Shown here in pieces: positions 44,501-54,675 of a DNA stretch of 64,000 nt. Location: positions 1 to 64,000 of the forward strand of contig CAMUHY010000015.1 of NCBI GenBank assembly GCA_947088865.1. The letters are read 5' to 3'. The DNA comes from an uncultured Eubacterium sp. GTDB lineage: Bacteria > Bacillota > Clostridia > Lachnospirales > Lachnospiraceae. Numbering within the stretch: the stretch's first letter is position 1; every line of letters begins with the position of its first letter. Made by a program: the position numbers and the translations under genes. Below the pieces are notes generated by a model. It had not been told where the DNA came from. It saw only the letters and a list, made by a program, of their open reading frames with translations, and made no database searches.

Positions 44501-47500
44501 CAATATCAGCGGCAGATAGCCACTCTGGCTGCACTTTTTCTAAAGCTTCCACATTGATTTGATACATCGGATTGTTATCTGCAGCTTCTTTTGCCTGACG
44601 CAATTTTTGTCGGACATTACCAGATAAATATTCATCGGCTGTTTCCCATCCTTTATTAAGATTAGTTTCATCTGCTTTTGAAGGATTACAATAGATAACG
44701 CCTTTTAATTCATCAATTAATGCTTGTCTTTGCATACTTTCCAGATTTTCGGACAACTCATTCGGCATATTAGAAAGTAATTCATTCGATGTATTAGAAA
44801 TTGCTGGCTTATATAAACATAACATATATGGAATATCCACCTGGCCAAATTCATGAATGGACAACCGTAGAGCTTCTACCGCATTTTCAGCCTTTTCTAT
44901 CACCTGTTTTGGTTGAATGGTTTGTTTAAAAAAGATAGCTGCTTTTTTAACGTCTCCATCTTCGGATACTTCCTCAAGCGAGCATAACAATGGATAATCC
45001 CCATCTTGTTTAAATGCCGATTTATTTGACCTTGCTGTAAGAAAACCATATTTTTTTACAAAATCATCATACACTTGGTTTAAAACATGCTGTTTTTGCT
45101 TTAATTCGCCCTCTGTGCAGCCTTCCATCTGCAAATCAATTAATTCTCTGGTAATGGTTCGTATTTGATGCAACCCAATTATACGTTTCTTTGTTGTGTC
45201 AGATACTTCTATCTTTTTCATCAATGAATTGTCTCTAAAATAGACTTCATTCTTATAAATTGTATAGGTAAAGTTTTTTACATCTGGATTTGCAGGGATA
45301 CTTTCATTTTCTACTGTATTGTCTAACAACGATGGAATTTCTTGATTATTTGTTATGGTAGCATGAATATTTTTTATCGCTTGGTTTAATGCCATTGATA
45401 AATTGAAATCTTTATCATGATTTACACAAACCGTATAATGGCTATTTTCTCCAAATGTATGATGGTCAATTTCCATCGTTCCAAGCAGCATCTCTGGGTG
45501 TGTAATAAAATAGCTATTGATGGCAATCCCATTTTCGGTTGTATCCAGATGCACCCAATCGGGTTCCATATCCATTTTACGCTCACGCTTTTGTAAAAAT
45601 AAAATATCTGTTGAAACCTCTGTACCTGCTTCTTTAAATGCAATGTTTGGCAATCGGATTGCGCCAACCAGTTCTGCTCTTTGGGCAATATATTTTCTTA
45701 TCGTTGGATTTTTCTTATCCAGCGTTCCACAAGAGGTGACAACCGCAACCATACCTCCTGGTTTTACCTGGTCCAACGACTTTGCTATAAAATAATCATG
45801 AATACGAAAGTTATATTGATTATACCTTCTATCATTAACTTTATAATCACCAAAGGGTACATTGCCAATAACGGCATCAAAAAAATTATCTGGATAGTTT
45901 GTTTTTTCAAATCCCATAATCTGTATGGTGGCATTGGGATATAACTGTTTGGCTATTCTTCCTGATAAACAATCTACTTCTACCCCATATAGATTGCTTT
46001 GGAATAATTCTTGTGGCATATTACCAAAAAAGTTGCCAATTCCCATTGATGGCTCTAAGATATTGCCACGTCTTAAACCAAACTGTACCAAAGCTTGATT
46101 AATAGCAAGTGCTATTTCTGGTGCTGTATAAAAAGCATTATTAACGGTTGCTCTTGCAGCCTCATATTCTTCTTTAGTAAGCAAACTCTTTAATTCGTTA
46201 TATTCTTTATTCCAACGCTCATTAGAAGAATCAAACACTTGTGATAAGCCACCCCAGCCAACATATTTGGATAAAACTTTTTGTTCTTCAAAGGTTGCTG
46301 TCCTATTTTCATTTTCAAGCTGCTTTAAAGTTTGAATCGCAGCCATATTCCAGCTATATCTTGTTTTGGCACCACCTTTTTCTATTGCAGCAAGGTCATA
46401 ATGAAAATTGGCAGGTAAAGTTGCATTAATAGGTTGTATTTGTTCTTCAGAAATAATGGACTGTGGTTGTTTTTCGTGTTGTGGTTGCTCTTTGGATTGT
46501 ATTTGTTCCTTATGTTTTGTCTCCTCTTTATCTTTACGATTAAAAGAAAAATTATCTTTATCAGTAGCTCTCGTTATACTAATTGCTCTTGTTTTACATT
46601 CTTGTATATATTCTGTAATTGCTGGATTGTTTTTAAAATCCTTTGCAAGAGAGTCCATATTTGACACTCTATCTTCGACTTTGCAAAATCGCTCGTCGAA
46701 AACAACCTTTTCAAGAACATGGTAAAAATCAGAATAAGGGATACGTTTTGCAGTCCGTTCTCCTTTTTTATTGATATAGCTTATTTGAATGTTATCCGAT
46801 TCAAATACAATATTAGACATACCACTATTGGTATTATAAAAGATAGATGGGTTTAATCCCTTTAAAATAGTACTTGTATACGTTATCTTTTCATTGGCAG
46901 TAAATGCCTTATTACATACCATATGATGTAGAATCGCATGAAATGGTATAAAAGATTGATAATGATATAAAAATGGAACAAGCACTTCTTGTAGTTCTAT
47001 TTCTGTATCATTGGCAGCCGATTGTTCTTTTTCTTGTTTCAAATCAGACAATGAACTAGTCACAGGTTTATCATCTATATTTTGCAGTCCATTGTCTATT
47101 TGAAATAAACTTAATTGTGTTCCTTCAGGTTGTTTTAGCTGATTTCCTCTGTTGTATAAGGTCTCATCAGGATTTCTTCCCGCACGATTTCCATTGCTAT
47201 ATCCCTTGCTTGCTGGTGCATTTGATAATCCTCCAGCCAGCTTGGATTGGGATTTTCTTTCTTCAGTGCCTTGTAATGGTTCTCCTCCAACGTGTCCATC
47301 ATCTCCCAAGCCTCGTCTACTCTGTGTTGTACGAATGGAAGAAGTGTCCCCATACATTCCATGCTGTGTAGTAACGCTGGCTGTTCCGCCCTCATGTATT
47401 CTAAAACTGGCGTTGCCATCATTCCCAGTTTGGCGTGTATCTGTTCTTGCGTTGGCGGATAAATGACTTCCTCGTCCGGTGTCAACTCCTTCCATTCCTC

Positions 47501-48302
47501 TGGTGTTGGCTGTGATACTACGGGCAGTTCGTCTGGTGTCATGTTGTATATTTTCAACGCCACTTCGTCCGCTGGTAGCTCGTCCAATGTTTTCCCGTAC
47601 ATCTCTAACATGACTTTGTCCATCTGTTCCATTATATCGTTCATACTGAATCTCCTTTTTATACTTACTTGATACCATATTAACATATCGTATCGCCTTA
47701 TGGGAAAGGAATTGAATATATTGTTGATTTTTTACAAGAAATTCTTTTCGTTCTTCTGATGAAAGTCCATTATAAAAATCAACCACCTTATCACTAAAAT
47801 GATACAATATATCAAATCTTGTATATATCGTATATAATGTCGCTTCATAAATAAAAGTTTTATCAATATCCTTTTCTACTATACTATTATCCCAAATATA
47901 ATGATAGGTTTTCTGTGCAATGGTTTCTTGATAACTATCTTTATGATTATCGAACGTATGATTAATATAGATAAGTTCTTTTTCACTAATTTCATCGGGT
48001 ATAAATTCTTCTCCATAGGTATCTTCTAAGCAAAAAACACAGTCCTTAGTGATTGTATATTCATCCTCAAATAAATGGATACCTGTATGTCGTTTCGGTT
48101 TTCTTCTTACTAATCCCCAATCATTATAAGAAGCAACAACTTTCGTTTTTGGATACTTGGAATAAATAAGCATTTGATTTTCATATTGGAATCGGTGTAT
48201 ATTCCCTTTTGCCGTAAACTTTAAAAATCCAAGATAGGTATGAAAATCGCCTGTTGCAATCTCTTCTAGTTTTGTATTGATTTGTGTCTCTAATATAGCC
48301 AT
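41520..48302 (-). CDS. Giant N6-methylase / SNF2-DEAD helicase protein
   Basis: 2260 residues. N-terminal domain (1-215), a low-complexity Arg/Gly/Ser/Thr linker (about 220-390), and a conserved helper region (430-560). The methylase domain has motif [14 protein letters not shown] (about 749) and a motif IV variant NVPF (about 813). The helicase has CVGAGKS (about 1463), DEAH (about 1624) and motif [12 protein letters not shown]. Such proteins are hallmark cargo of Firmicute conjugative elements, probably protecting incoming DNA and aiding replication or transfer. AGGAG precedes the ATG. The linker also encodes a TnpV-like gene in another frame. Confidence 0.9.
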   Translation of the reverse strand: MAILETQINTKLEEIATGDFHTYLGFLKFTAKGNIHRFQYENQMLIYSKYPKTKVVASYNDWGLVRRKPKRHTGIHLFEDEYTITKDCVFCLEDTYGEEFIPDEISEKELIYINHTFDNHKDSYQETIAQKTYHYIWDNSIVEKDIDKTFIYEATLYTIYTRFDILYHFSDKVVDFYNGLSSEERKEFLVKNQQYIQFLSHKAIRYVNMVSSKYKKEIQYERYNGTDGQSHVRDVRENIGRATSGRSGVENIQHDTRRTARSITANTRGMEGVDTGRGSHLSANARTDTRQTGNDGNASFRIHEGGTASVTTQHGMYGDTSSIRTTQSRRGLGDDGHVGGEPLQGTEERKSQSKLAGGLSNAPASKGYSNGNRAGRNPDETLYNRGNQLKQPEGTQLSLFQIDNGLQNIDDKPVTSSLSDLKQEKEQSAANDTEIELQEVLVPFLYHYQSFIPFHAILHHMVCNKAFTANEKITYTSTILKGLNPSIFYNTNSGMSNIVFESDNIQISYINKKGERTAKRIPYSDFYHVLEKVVFDERFCKVEDRVSNMDSLAKDFKNNPAITEYIQECKTRAISITRATDKDNFSFNRKDKEETKHKEQIQSKEQPQHEKQPQSIISEEQIQPINATLPANFHYDLAAIEKGGAKTRYSWNMAAIQTLKQLENENRTATFEEQKVLSKYVGWGGLSQVFDSSNERWNKEYNELKSLLTKEEYEAARATVNNAFYTAPEIALAINQALVQFGLRRGNILEPSMGIGNFFGNMPQELFQSNLYGVEVDCLSGRIAKQLYPNATIQIMGFEKTNYPDNFFDAVIGNVPFGDYKVNDRRYNQYNFRIHDYFIAKSLDQVKPGGMVAVVTSCGTLDKKNPTIRKYIAQRAELVGAIRLPNIAFKEAGTEVSTDILFLQKRERKMDMEPDWVHLDTTENGIAINSYFITHPEMLLGTMEIDHHTFGENSHYTVCVNHDKDFNLSMALNQAIKNIHATITNNQEIPSLLDNTVENESIPANPDVKNFTYTIYKNEVYFRDNSLMKKIEVSDTTKKRIIGLHQIRTITRELIDLQMEGCTEGELKQKQHVLNQVYDDFVKKYGFLTARSNKSAFKQDGDYPLLCSLEEVSEDGDVKKAAIFFKQTIQPKQVIEKAENAVEALRLSIHEFGQVDIPYMLCLYKPAISNTSNELLSNMPNELSENLESMQRQALIDELKGVIYCNPSKADETNLNKGWETADEYLSGNVRQKLRQAKEAADNNPMYQINVEALEKVQPEWLSAADIDVKLGAVWIDVQDYKQFMYELFNTPNRFRIEGEKSRYYTGIDLLFNRYSMNWCIENKSLDKDSVMATQTYGTKRIDAYSILEETLNLRTVTIRDRVENADKSVTHVINQDETTLAREKQKLIKEAFKEWIFREPERRNKYVSYYNELFNNTRLREYDGSFLQFPGMNPAIALRPHQKNAIARILLGGNTLLAHCVGAGKSFEMIAACMEQKRLGLAHKTVMIVPKPLIGQTASEFLRLYPAANILVASEHDFEKNNRKRFISRIATGDYDCIIMSHSQFEKIPISPERQQRLLQAQIDDITQAIGEIKDESGQKWSVKQMESQKKKLEQQLQTLTNEGRKDDLITFEELGIDSIMVDEAHAFKNLAIFSKMNNVAGISSFGSQKAMDMYLKTQYLTEINEGRGIVFATGTPVSNSMCELYVMQLYLQKPLLEEMGIRYFDSWATNFGEVTTALELTVEGKGFREKTRFNKFCNLPELMNTFKKVADIQTQDMLSLDTPSLRGGKPIIIESEADWYVKMVMDEFVKRAERIRQGKVPPNEDNFLKITHEARLLGTDARLLDKDAPNNPDGKLNKVIEYVYKEYVEGNQGDKIACQLIFSDIGVPDKTKDFTVYQYIKDGLVNKGIAADEIAFIHDAGTEAQRSALFKEVRTGKKKILIGSTDKCGTGVNVQTHLTAIHHVDCSWKPSSIEQREGRGIRQGNENKEIAIYRYVTKGTFDAYNWSIIENKQRFISQVMTGKTVSRVCDDIDEATLNYAEIKAIATGNPLIREKMELDNEIHKLQLLKSSYDRQRFALQDKFMMDYPKQIASTTKTLNAIKEDVKRRDIQLQNNPKFEIFIHNHLYDERKEAGMKLLEEASACKIGERCLLGQYKGFDLFVEKSLMGEKKFVLIGSTEYKTEFSTSPVGVIVRLENALKGMHENIDFYQNRLEQYENDKKHAQEEYQKPFVQEEELREKLERQAELDKLLNLDNQEQEPDKEQDVVYENEKVYTNKR
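47135..47644 (-). CDS. TnpV-like protein overprinted inside the helicase gene
   Basis: 169 residues in the +1 frame relative to the giant gene. ATG 47644 follows GGAG by 8 bases. The product is acidic, ordered and helical ([53 protein letters not shown]), like transposon-encoded TnpV proteins. The overlapped part of the helicase is disordered and biased to R, G, S, T and N. The stretch is visibly richer in G+C than its surroundings. This looks like true dual coding. Family assignment is by pattern, not alignment. Confidence 0.7.
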   Translation of the reverse strand: MNDIMEQMDKVMLEMYGKTLDELPADEVALKIYNMTPDELPVVSQPTPEEWKELTPDEEVIYPPTQEQIHAKLGMMATPVLEYMRAEQPALLHSMECMGTLLPFVQHRVDEAWEMMDTLEENHYKALKKENPNPSWLEDYQMHQQARDIAMEIVREEILMRPYTTEEIS

Positions 48303-48333
48303 CGCTTATGCTCCTTTTATGTACTCTAAATCG

Positions 48334-48765
48334 TTAATTTGCTATCTGTCGCAATGCGTTTATAGATTCTTCATTCTTCCTTGCTGCCCTTTTTAACCTT
48401 TCATTAGACACCAATTTATTATTATTCTTTTCATTATGCGCTACCATTATTGCAACGGTATTAAAAATATAATGAATGGATTTTGCATTAAGGTCTTTTA
48501 CTAAATGTTCAAATCGTTCACTGGCATAATCATTTGGTTTATCATAAGGAAATAGGTCACTGATTTTAATTTGCAAAACAAAGCATACTTTAATGAATGT
48601 TTCAAAGTTTATCTCTCGAACCCCTTGCTCATACTGACATATTGCTGCATAACGAACGCCCGAAATCAACGCTAATTGTCCTATACTTATACCTTGTTTT
48701 ATTCGTTCTTCTTTTAGTTGTAATCCAATCTCTTTTAAATTATACATATCCACATCCATATCCAT
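48334..48765 (-). CDS. XRE regulator, second element-borne copy
   Basis: 143 residues. HTH at about 12-66 (GISIGQLALISGVRYAAICQ). The N-terminus MDMDVDMYN arises from three near-identical ATGGATATGGAT-type codon pairs, so the precise start is ambiguous (48765, 48759 or 48747). It lies 31 bases upstream of the giant gene on the same strand. Confidence 0.83.
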   Translation of the reverse strand: MDMDVDMYNLKEIGLQLKEERIKQGISIGQLALISGVRYAAICQYEQGVREINFETFIKVCFVLQIKISDLFPYDKPNDYASERFEHLVKDLNAKSIHYIFNTVAIMVAHNEKNNNKLVSNERLKRAARKNEESINALRQIAN

Positions 48766-48813
48766 ATCTATCCCCTACCTTTCTATTATCTACAAATTAA
48801 ATAAACAGCTCCT

Positions 48814-51105
48814 TTATACTTTCTTTTTCGGAAAATCCACTTTAAACTTTATTCGTTTACCTTGTATCATTTGTCCTTCTTTATTTTTATACGAACATTC
48901 TTCTATTCCATCAAATGATACATAAGCTGCATAGGTTGTCCCCTTATTTTTACTAACCAAATCGTTTAATAAAACCTTTTTACCATCCAGTATGCTTTTT
49001 ACCTGTTCCATTGTCAGTAATTTTCTTAATGCGTAAACATTACTTAAAGAAAGACCACATTTATTTTTACAGTATAAGCCAAACTTTCCTATCAATACAT
49101 CACCTTTACAATTCGGACAGGTTTCTATTGGTTTATTTTCATCTGAAATTTCTCCACCAATAGCAAAAGCGCTTATTTTTTCTCTCACATCAGGCTTTGT
49201 TTGAATGATTCGTTGTACATTTTCACGAATATAGGCATCCATTTTCATTTTATAGGTACCAAACCCTATTTTTCCTTGACTAATTTCTTCTAGTTCTCTA
49301 TCCCACAATGCCGATAGTTTGGGATTAAGTAATTCTGAAAGATTACATTTGACAACCTCATAAATCATCTCACCTAAGTTTTTTGGTTCTAATACTTGCG
49401 TTTTTTTATTCAAACCAATATAACCATTGTTTATTAACTTATAAAGAATATCGCCTCTTGTTGCACTTGTACCAATACCTGTGCCTTTTATCTGGCTTCT
49501 AAGCTCCTCATCTTCTATTAATTGTCCTGCATTTTCCATCGCAAGAATAATAGACCCCGATGTATACCGTACAGGAGGCGTTGTTTTTCCTTCTTTTATA
49601 AACAGTTGCTTTAATGCCACAATATCGCCTTTTTTAAATACTTTATCCAGGTCCCTTACAGTATCATTGCTGTTATTCTCTTCATTCTCCTTTTCTTCCT
49701 CTTGGTCATTGATTACACGAAGATAACCTTGCTCTATAAGTGTTTTTGCTGATGTATAAAAATGTTCTTTTTCCATTCTAAAATCTATTTTTGTTGTTTT
49801 ATAAACGGCTGGCGGAAAAAAGATAGCAAGAAAACGTCGGACAATACATTCATATATCTTTTTTTCCAATTCATTTAAACCCTCATATCCGGATACATCG
49901 CCTGTTGGTATAATCGCATAGTGGTCTGTTACCTTAGAATCATCCGTATATCTTGTTTTTCCAATCGTTTTAAAGCTGCCTTCTTCTAATATCATTGATG
50001 TAACATCCTTTAAAGAATACCCCTTATCCAATCCTTTCAAATTGTTTTCAATCTCCACAGCAATAGCGGAGCTTAACACTCTTGCGTCCGTTCTTGGGTA
50101 AGTGGTTAATTTCTTTTCATATAAACTTTGTGCAACAGCCAGCGTTTCATTCGGTGATATTTTAAACTTCTTACTGCAATAGCTTTGTAATTCCGCAAGA
50201 TTAAATAAGTAGGGTGGATTCTTTTTACTGGTGGTGCTGGTTATATCTTCTACATAAGCGGATTTGCCTGTAAGATATTCTATCAGTTTATGGGCTTCTT
50301 TTCTTTCGATAAAGCCAATATCCTTATATAACATGGGGCTTTGATGATATATCGAATGTTCACTATCTTTCCATTCCGCATGGATTGATACACCGCCAAA
50401 TTCACCAACGACCTTATAAAAGAACGTTTCCTTAAAATCTCTTATACTGCGTTCCTTATCAACAATCATTCCAAGTACACAAGTCATTACCCTGCCTACC
50501 GATATAGGAATATATTTTGTACTTCCAACAGCCCGATTTACCATATTTCCATAAAGTAAGGTAAGTACTCTTGAAAAATTAATGCCCATTGCATAATCTT
50601 CTATCGCTCTCATCGTACCGCTTGCTGCCAAATTTTCATAAGCACTCATCGGCTTGGCTTCTTTGATACCTTGTAAAATTGCCTTATCGGTTTGTGAATC
50701 AATCCATACACGAAGCTCCTTTATGCCTTGCCTTACACCGCCAAAACGTCTTATATTTTCCTCAATAACTTGTCCTTCTCTACCAGAATCCCCCGCCCAA
50801 TAAACCACATCAATATCGGCTCTATGCAAGAAGTTACAAACTATCTTATACTGATTTTCAACGCTAGAAATAACGCCATATTGATAGTCGTCTGGTAAAA
50901 ATGGCAAGTCCTCTAAATTCCACTTTTTATATTTTTCATCGTAGTTTTCTGGATAAACCAACGCTACCAGATGTCCAATACACCATGTAATCACCCAGTT
51001 TTCATCTTCTATAAAGCCATCTTGCTTTTCATGACAAGAAAGCTTTAAAGCATTTTTAAACTGTACAGCGACCGAAGGTTTTTCTGTTATAATAAGTTTT
51101 TTCAT
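48814..51105 (-). CDS. topB: DNA topoisomerase III
   Basis: 763 residues, type IA topoisomerase. Toprim region with EKPSVA at the start and VVYWAGDSGREGQ; catalytic Tyr in LTTYPRTDARVLS (about 340); a Cys4 zinc motif near residue 670 (CPNCKG, CKNKCG). Element-borne TopB resolves DNA links during conjugative replication. It lies 5 bases from the DUF5688 gene, in one operon. Confidence 0.95.
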   Translation of the reverse strand: MKKLIITEKPSVAVQFKNALKLSCHEKQDGFIEDENWVITWCIGHLVALVYPENYDEKYKKWNLEDLPFLPDDYQYGVISSVENQYKIVCNFLHRADIDVVYWAGDSGREGQVIEENIRRFGGVRQGIKELRVWIDSQTDKAILQGIKEAKPMSAYENLAASGTMRAIEDYAMGINFSRVLTLLYGNMVNRAVGSTKYIPISVGRVMTCVLGMIVDKERSIRDFKETFFYKVVGEFGGVSIHAEWKDSEHSIYHQSPMLYKDIGFIERKEAHKLIEYLTGKSAYVEDITSTTSKKNPPYLFNLAELQSYCSKKFKISPNETLAVAQSLYEKKLTTYPRTDARVLSSAIAVEIENNLKGLDKGYSLKDVTSMILEEGSFKTIGKTRYTDDSKVTDHYAIIPTGDVSGYEGLNELEKKIYECIVRRFLAIFFPPAVYKTTKIDFRMEKEHFYTSAKTLIEQGYLRVINDQEEEKENEENNSNDTVRDLDKVFKKGDIVALKQLFIKEGKTTPPVRYTSGSIILAMENAGQLIEDEELRSQIKGTGIGTSATRGDILYKLINNGYIGLNKKTQVLEPKNLGEMIYEVVKCNLSELLNPKLSALWDRELEEISQGKIGFGTYKMKMDAYIRENVQRIIQTKPDVREKISAFAIGGEISDENKPIETCPNCKGDVLIGKFGLYCKNKCGLSLSNVYALRKLLTMEQVKSILDGKKVLLNDLVSKNKGTTYAAYVSFDGIEECSYKNKEGQMIQGKRIKFKVDFPKKKV

Positions 51106-51110
51106 TGTTT

Positions 51111-52163
51111 TTATAAATTCCTTCCTTTTATGTTATAATTAATGTTATATTTTACATTCTCATCATTGTTATAAATATCATTACCTAAACCATTTTTTTC
51201 TTCTATGTCTGGTATATCCTTTAAAATATCACGTTCATTTATCAACAATTGTTGTCTACTATCATAGACAAATGGATAAGACGATAAGGCACTTTCTCCA
51301 TATTCTTTTACATAGGTTTTAATAGCACGATGATATTGCCTATATACCTCTTTATCTGCTATGGCAGGTGTCTTTGCAGCAAATGCTATACAAAAATCAT
51401 TGCTGCAAGGAATTACAATGAGGTTATCTGATGTATCTTTATCATCATTACTTATAATAGACTGAAAAGGACTTTCTGGATAAAAGAGTGTGGATGCACC
51501 AAATAAATAACTTTCATTACTGATAACATACAATTCATCATCCATCTTACTTACTTGTGCAGGAAAAAGCTGCGGCGTATTATTAACTGCATAAGAAAGA
51601 AGGGTATTAAAATCCATTCCTTTCTCTTCTATTTGATGAAGTACATTCCTATCAATAATAATACTATTGAGTTGTTCTCCATCATCGGATACAAGCAGCC
51701 TTAAATACATCGACAGATTCCCTTTATCCTGATGTGGAATATCGCTCATATAAGCCTCATTACTTTCTTTATTAACAACACAAAAAAACACTTTACGTAT
51801 ATCAAACAATATATCAACATCATTCTTTTTATCATCTTTTGTCGTTACTGTAAAAATATCATTTACAGTCTGTTCAGATTGTTTTTCATATAATTCGGAT
51901 TGTTCTTCATACAGCAAAGAAACCTTTTTCATAGTTTTCTCAAAGTCCCCATAACAACTATTTTTATAAATCTTATCATAAACCGGCTCAAGCAACATAA
52001 AAAGACCTTCTTCATTATCCTGTCTTTTAATGTAAAATCCTTCCTTTTGTACACCATTTCCTTCTTTCACTGCAAATACAACCTCTCCATCTGCAAATGG
52101 TAATGACATATAATGTATTAATTGTCCTTTTAATTGTTCCTTAAATTTGTCATATTCAAGCAT
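51111..52163 (-). CDS. DUF5688 protein
   Basis: 350 residues, soluble. Starts MLEYDKFKEQLKGQLIHYM and contains NVLHQIEEKGMDFNTLLSYA and LYVISNESYLFGASTL, the plan of DUF5688, a family frequent on Firmicute mobile elements, role unknown. An AGGGAGGGG site precedes the ATG. Operon with topB and the M23 gene. Confidence 0.8.
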   Translation of the reverse strand: MLEYDKFKEQLKGQLIHYMSLPFADGEVVFAVKEGNGVQKEGFYIKRQDNEEGLFMLLEPVYDKIYKNSCYGDFEKTMKKVSLLYEEQSELYEKQSEQTVNDIFTVTTKDDKKNDVDILFDIRKVFFCVVNKESNEAYMSDIPHQDKGNLSMYLRLLVSDDGEQLNSIIIDRNVLHQIEEKGMDFNTLLSYAVNNTPQLFPAQVSKMDDELYVISNESYLFGASTLFYPESPFQSIISNDDKDTSDNLIVIPCSNDFCIAFAAKTPAIADKEVYRQYHRAIKTYVKEYGESALSSYPFVYDSRQQLLINERDILKDIPDIEEKNGLGNDIYNNDENVKYNINYNIKGRNL

Positions 52164-52201
52164 ATCGCCCCTCCCTCTTTATTTCTTATACAATTCTATT
52201 T

Positions 52202-54658
52202 TTAATAATCATAGCTATAATCAAAGTCCTTTACCCATACACAAGACACATAATCGTTAAAATCATACCGACTGCTCTCTCCAGTCCCATAGGCATCGGT
52301 TGATAATACAAGATGTAAATGAGCGCCGAAACTATCCCCTGTATTCCCCATATGTCCAATCAGGTCACCTGCCTGTACATGGTCTCCTTCATGCAAATAT
52401 TCTTCATCTGTCGCTGGACGAAGCATATATCCATCTTCATCATATTCTGCATTCGTTCCATATGCTGTTATAAAATCATTCATATGGGCATATAACGCAT
52501 ATGTCCCATCATTAAATCGTAAAATAAGATGATTGCCGTATCCTGTTCCATCTTCTTCTACATGAACGATTTTATAAACGCTTGCTTCGGCTATTGCTAC
52601 AAGATTTGCACCTATTCCTTTCCCGCTGGTAAAATCCACCCCATAGTGTGTTGTATGGTTTTCATCAATATCCGTTCTTGCAAGGGTATATTGTGATGTT
52701 ACATAGCGCACACCACCATCATCAATAGGATAGACATTATCTTCATTCATCCATGTAAATATTTCTTTTAACTCATCATAAGACATGGGTAATGTTCCCT
52801 GCGGCGAATTTTCAAGCGCTTTTTTTGCACTATTTTCTCGAATAACTCTTTTATCAATAATATACCCCTCTTCTGCTCCTATATTAGACGCCTCCAAAGC
52901 AATCATATAATAATCTTTTTGCGTATCGCTTAATGTGTCTGCTACTTCCTCATATGTTTGTTTTACAACATGAAGCGTTTTATCTTCATCTGTTATATAG
53001 GTATAATTCAATAATGCAAAGGCTTTATTTAATCGTTCCTCTTCTTCATTGGTATCTATAAACAAGTAATCCTCCCTTGCTGCCTGTGCTTCAATAGAAT
53101 AGACAAGGTACAGATTCAACACTTCATTGAAATTATCTATATTGGAACAGTCCTGTTCATAAATTACGTTATATCCGGATACACCTTGCTTATTCTTTCG
53201 TTCCCACCTAGCTATCCTATCCTCAAATGCATCGTATGTATCATTTAATTTTACAGCCACATAACTTGGATTTGTAGAATCAACTTCTGCGCCGCCAAAA
53301 AAATAAGAAAATAGCCCCACAATAACGACAATAATCAATATGGGCAATAAAAACAAAGGGGCAAGGGATACAATAAAGGTTATTGCCTGCACAATCATGG
53401 TAATAGCAAATTTTAATAACATCAAAATAAACTTACCTGTATATATAAAAGCTGTTTTTCCTGCTTTTGCTGCCCATTCACGCATTTTACTTTGTGCATA
53501 TTTTTCTGCTTGCCCTTTTACAAAATCACTAACACCTGTCTTCATGTTATTTTCAGTAGCCGATTCTGGTGTTGTGACAACTTGAATCGTTTTTCTACGT
53601 ATATCCTGTATAATTCCATGATTCTTTTTATCCGTAGTATTTTCTTTTTTATTCTTCTTGGCATTTTTTGATGTATTTCTTAACCGATTATGAGAAGTTT
53701 TATGTTTTTCAACGATTTTTTGTGAATCCTGTTTTTTTGATTGATGTACACCATAAGACTGTTTATGTTTTATCAATCCATTCACTTTATTGGCAAAAAC
53801 TTTGGCATCGGATACTGATTTTTTAATGTCTACTGCCGTTTTATAAACTGTATGAACTGTTCCTGTTGCTATTAAAACCGTTTTATCTTTTACTTGACCT
53901 GCTGTTTGTGGAATGATTACGGTTAAATCTTTTGCCTTAGCAACTGAATCCATAATTGCATTGGCTTCATTTTCCTTATCAATGCTGCCATCACCTGTAC
54001 GCTTGTTTTTAAACTTTTCTAAGAGTTGTCTCTTTTTCTTTTTGGATATGCGATATGTGCGTTTTTTAGATTCTGCTTTATCGGACGATTTAGGTTGCTG
54101 TTTTCTTTGTATTCCTCTTTGATTTTCATCAATAATATTTTCTTTTAATGGCTGTTTTCCTGATTCATTATGCTCATATATTTCTAAAGCTTCATCTTCC
54201 GTAAAAATATTTTCATTCGATGTGGTTTCTTTTTCATTAGATTCTCCATTTTCTACGGACTCTTTTTCTGTAAATGATTCTTCATTTCCTTCTTCTTCAT
54301 TATTATGCAAATGCTGTTCTTTATAGTCAGAAGCGCCTACCTCTTTTCCCTTTTTCTTTCGTTTATATTGATGACCAGAACGAATAACCCATCTTCTTTT
54401 ACTGCTTATTTGCTCTGGATAAGCTTTTTTAACGATATCCTCATCAACATGATTCTCATCTTGATATGAATTTACATTCTTATTTATAACTTTTGGTTTT
54501 TCCTTGATAACAAAGGACTGAATCTTTTGCTTTTGATAATCTTTTATTGCATTTGTAACCCTCTTTTTATCTATAAAAGAATGGGGATTTCGATTTTCTG
54601 TATTATCTGCAACATCTTGTTCTTTTCTTGTATGATGTAATGGATTCCTTTCTGTCAA
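52202..54658 (-). CDS. Membrane-anchored M23 peptidase of the conjugation apparatus
   Basis: 818 residues. A long charged cytoplasmic N-terminal part (1-400), a hydrophobic anchor at 410-458, then an outer part. The C-terminal M23 domain has HYGVDF (about 674) and HLHL (about 782), the zinc ligands. It should cut peptidoglycan to let the transfer channel through. There is no lysozyme-like domain, unlike many CwlT-type proteins. Start placed at TTG 54658 (GGAGG 7 bases before); GTG 54664 is too close to the site. Confidence 0.87.
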   Translation of the reverse strand: MTERNPLHHTRKEQDVADNTENRNPHSFIDKKRVTNAIKDYQKQKIQSFVIKEKPKVINKNVNSYQDENHVDEDIVKKAYPEQISSKRRWVIRSGHQYKRKKKGKEVGASDYKEQHLHNNEEEGNEESFTEKESVENGESNEKETTSNENIFTEDEALEIYEHNESGKQPLKENIIDENQRGIQRKQQPKSSDKAESKKRTYRISKKKKRQLLEKFKNKRTGDGSIDKENEANAIMDSVAKAKDLTVIIPQTAGQVKDKTVLIATGTVHTVYKTAVDIKKSVSDAKVFANKVNGLIKHKQSYGVHQSKKQDSQKIVEKHKTSHNRLRNTSKNAKKNKKENTTDKKNHGIIQDIRRKTIQVVTTPESATENNMKTGVSDFVKGQAEKYAQSKMREWAAKAGKTAFIYTGKFILMLLKFAITMIVQAITFIVSLAPLFLLPILIIVVIVGLFSYFFGGAEVDSTNPSYVAVKLNDTYDAFEDRIARWERKNKQGVSGYNVIYEQDCSNIDNFNEVLNLYLVYSIEAQAAREDYLFIDTNEEEERLNKAFALLNYTYITDEDKTLHVVKQTYEEVADTLSDTQKDYYMIALEASNIGAEEGYIIDKRVIRENSAKKALENSPQGTLPMSYDELKEIFTWMNEDNVYPIDDGGVRYVTSQYTLARTDIDENHTTHYGVDFTSGKGIGANLVAIAEASVYKIVHVEEDGTGYGNHLILRFNDGTYALYAHMNDFITAYGTNAEYDEDGYMLRPATDEEYLHEGDHVQAGDLIGHMGNTGDSFGAHLHLVLSTDAYGTGESSRYDFNDYVSCVWVKDFDYSYDY

Positions 54659-54675
54659 TGCCACCCCTCCAGTAT

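Noticed and set aside
45422-45688. 88-residue same-strand overlapping frame in the helicase gene
   Set aside because: The host frame is well-conserved methylase sequence here and the alternative frame lacks a good start, so it is a chance frame.
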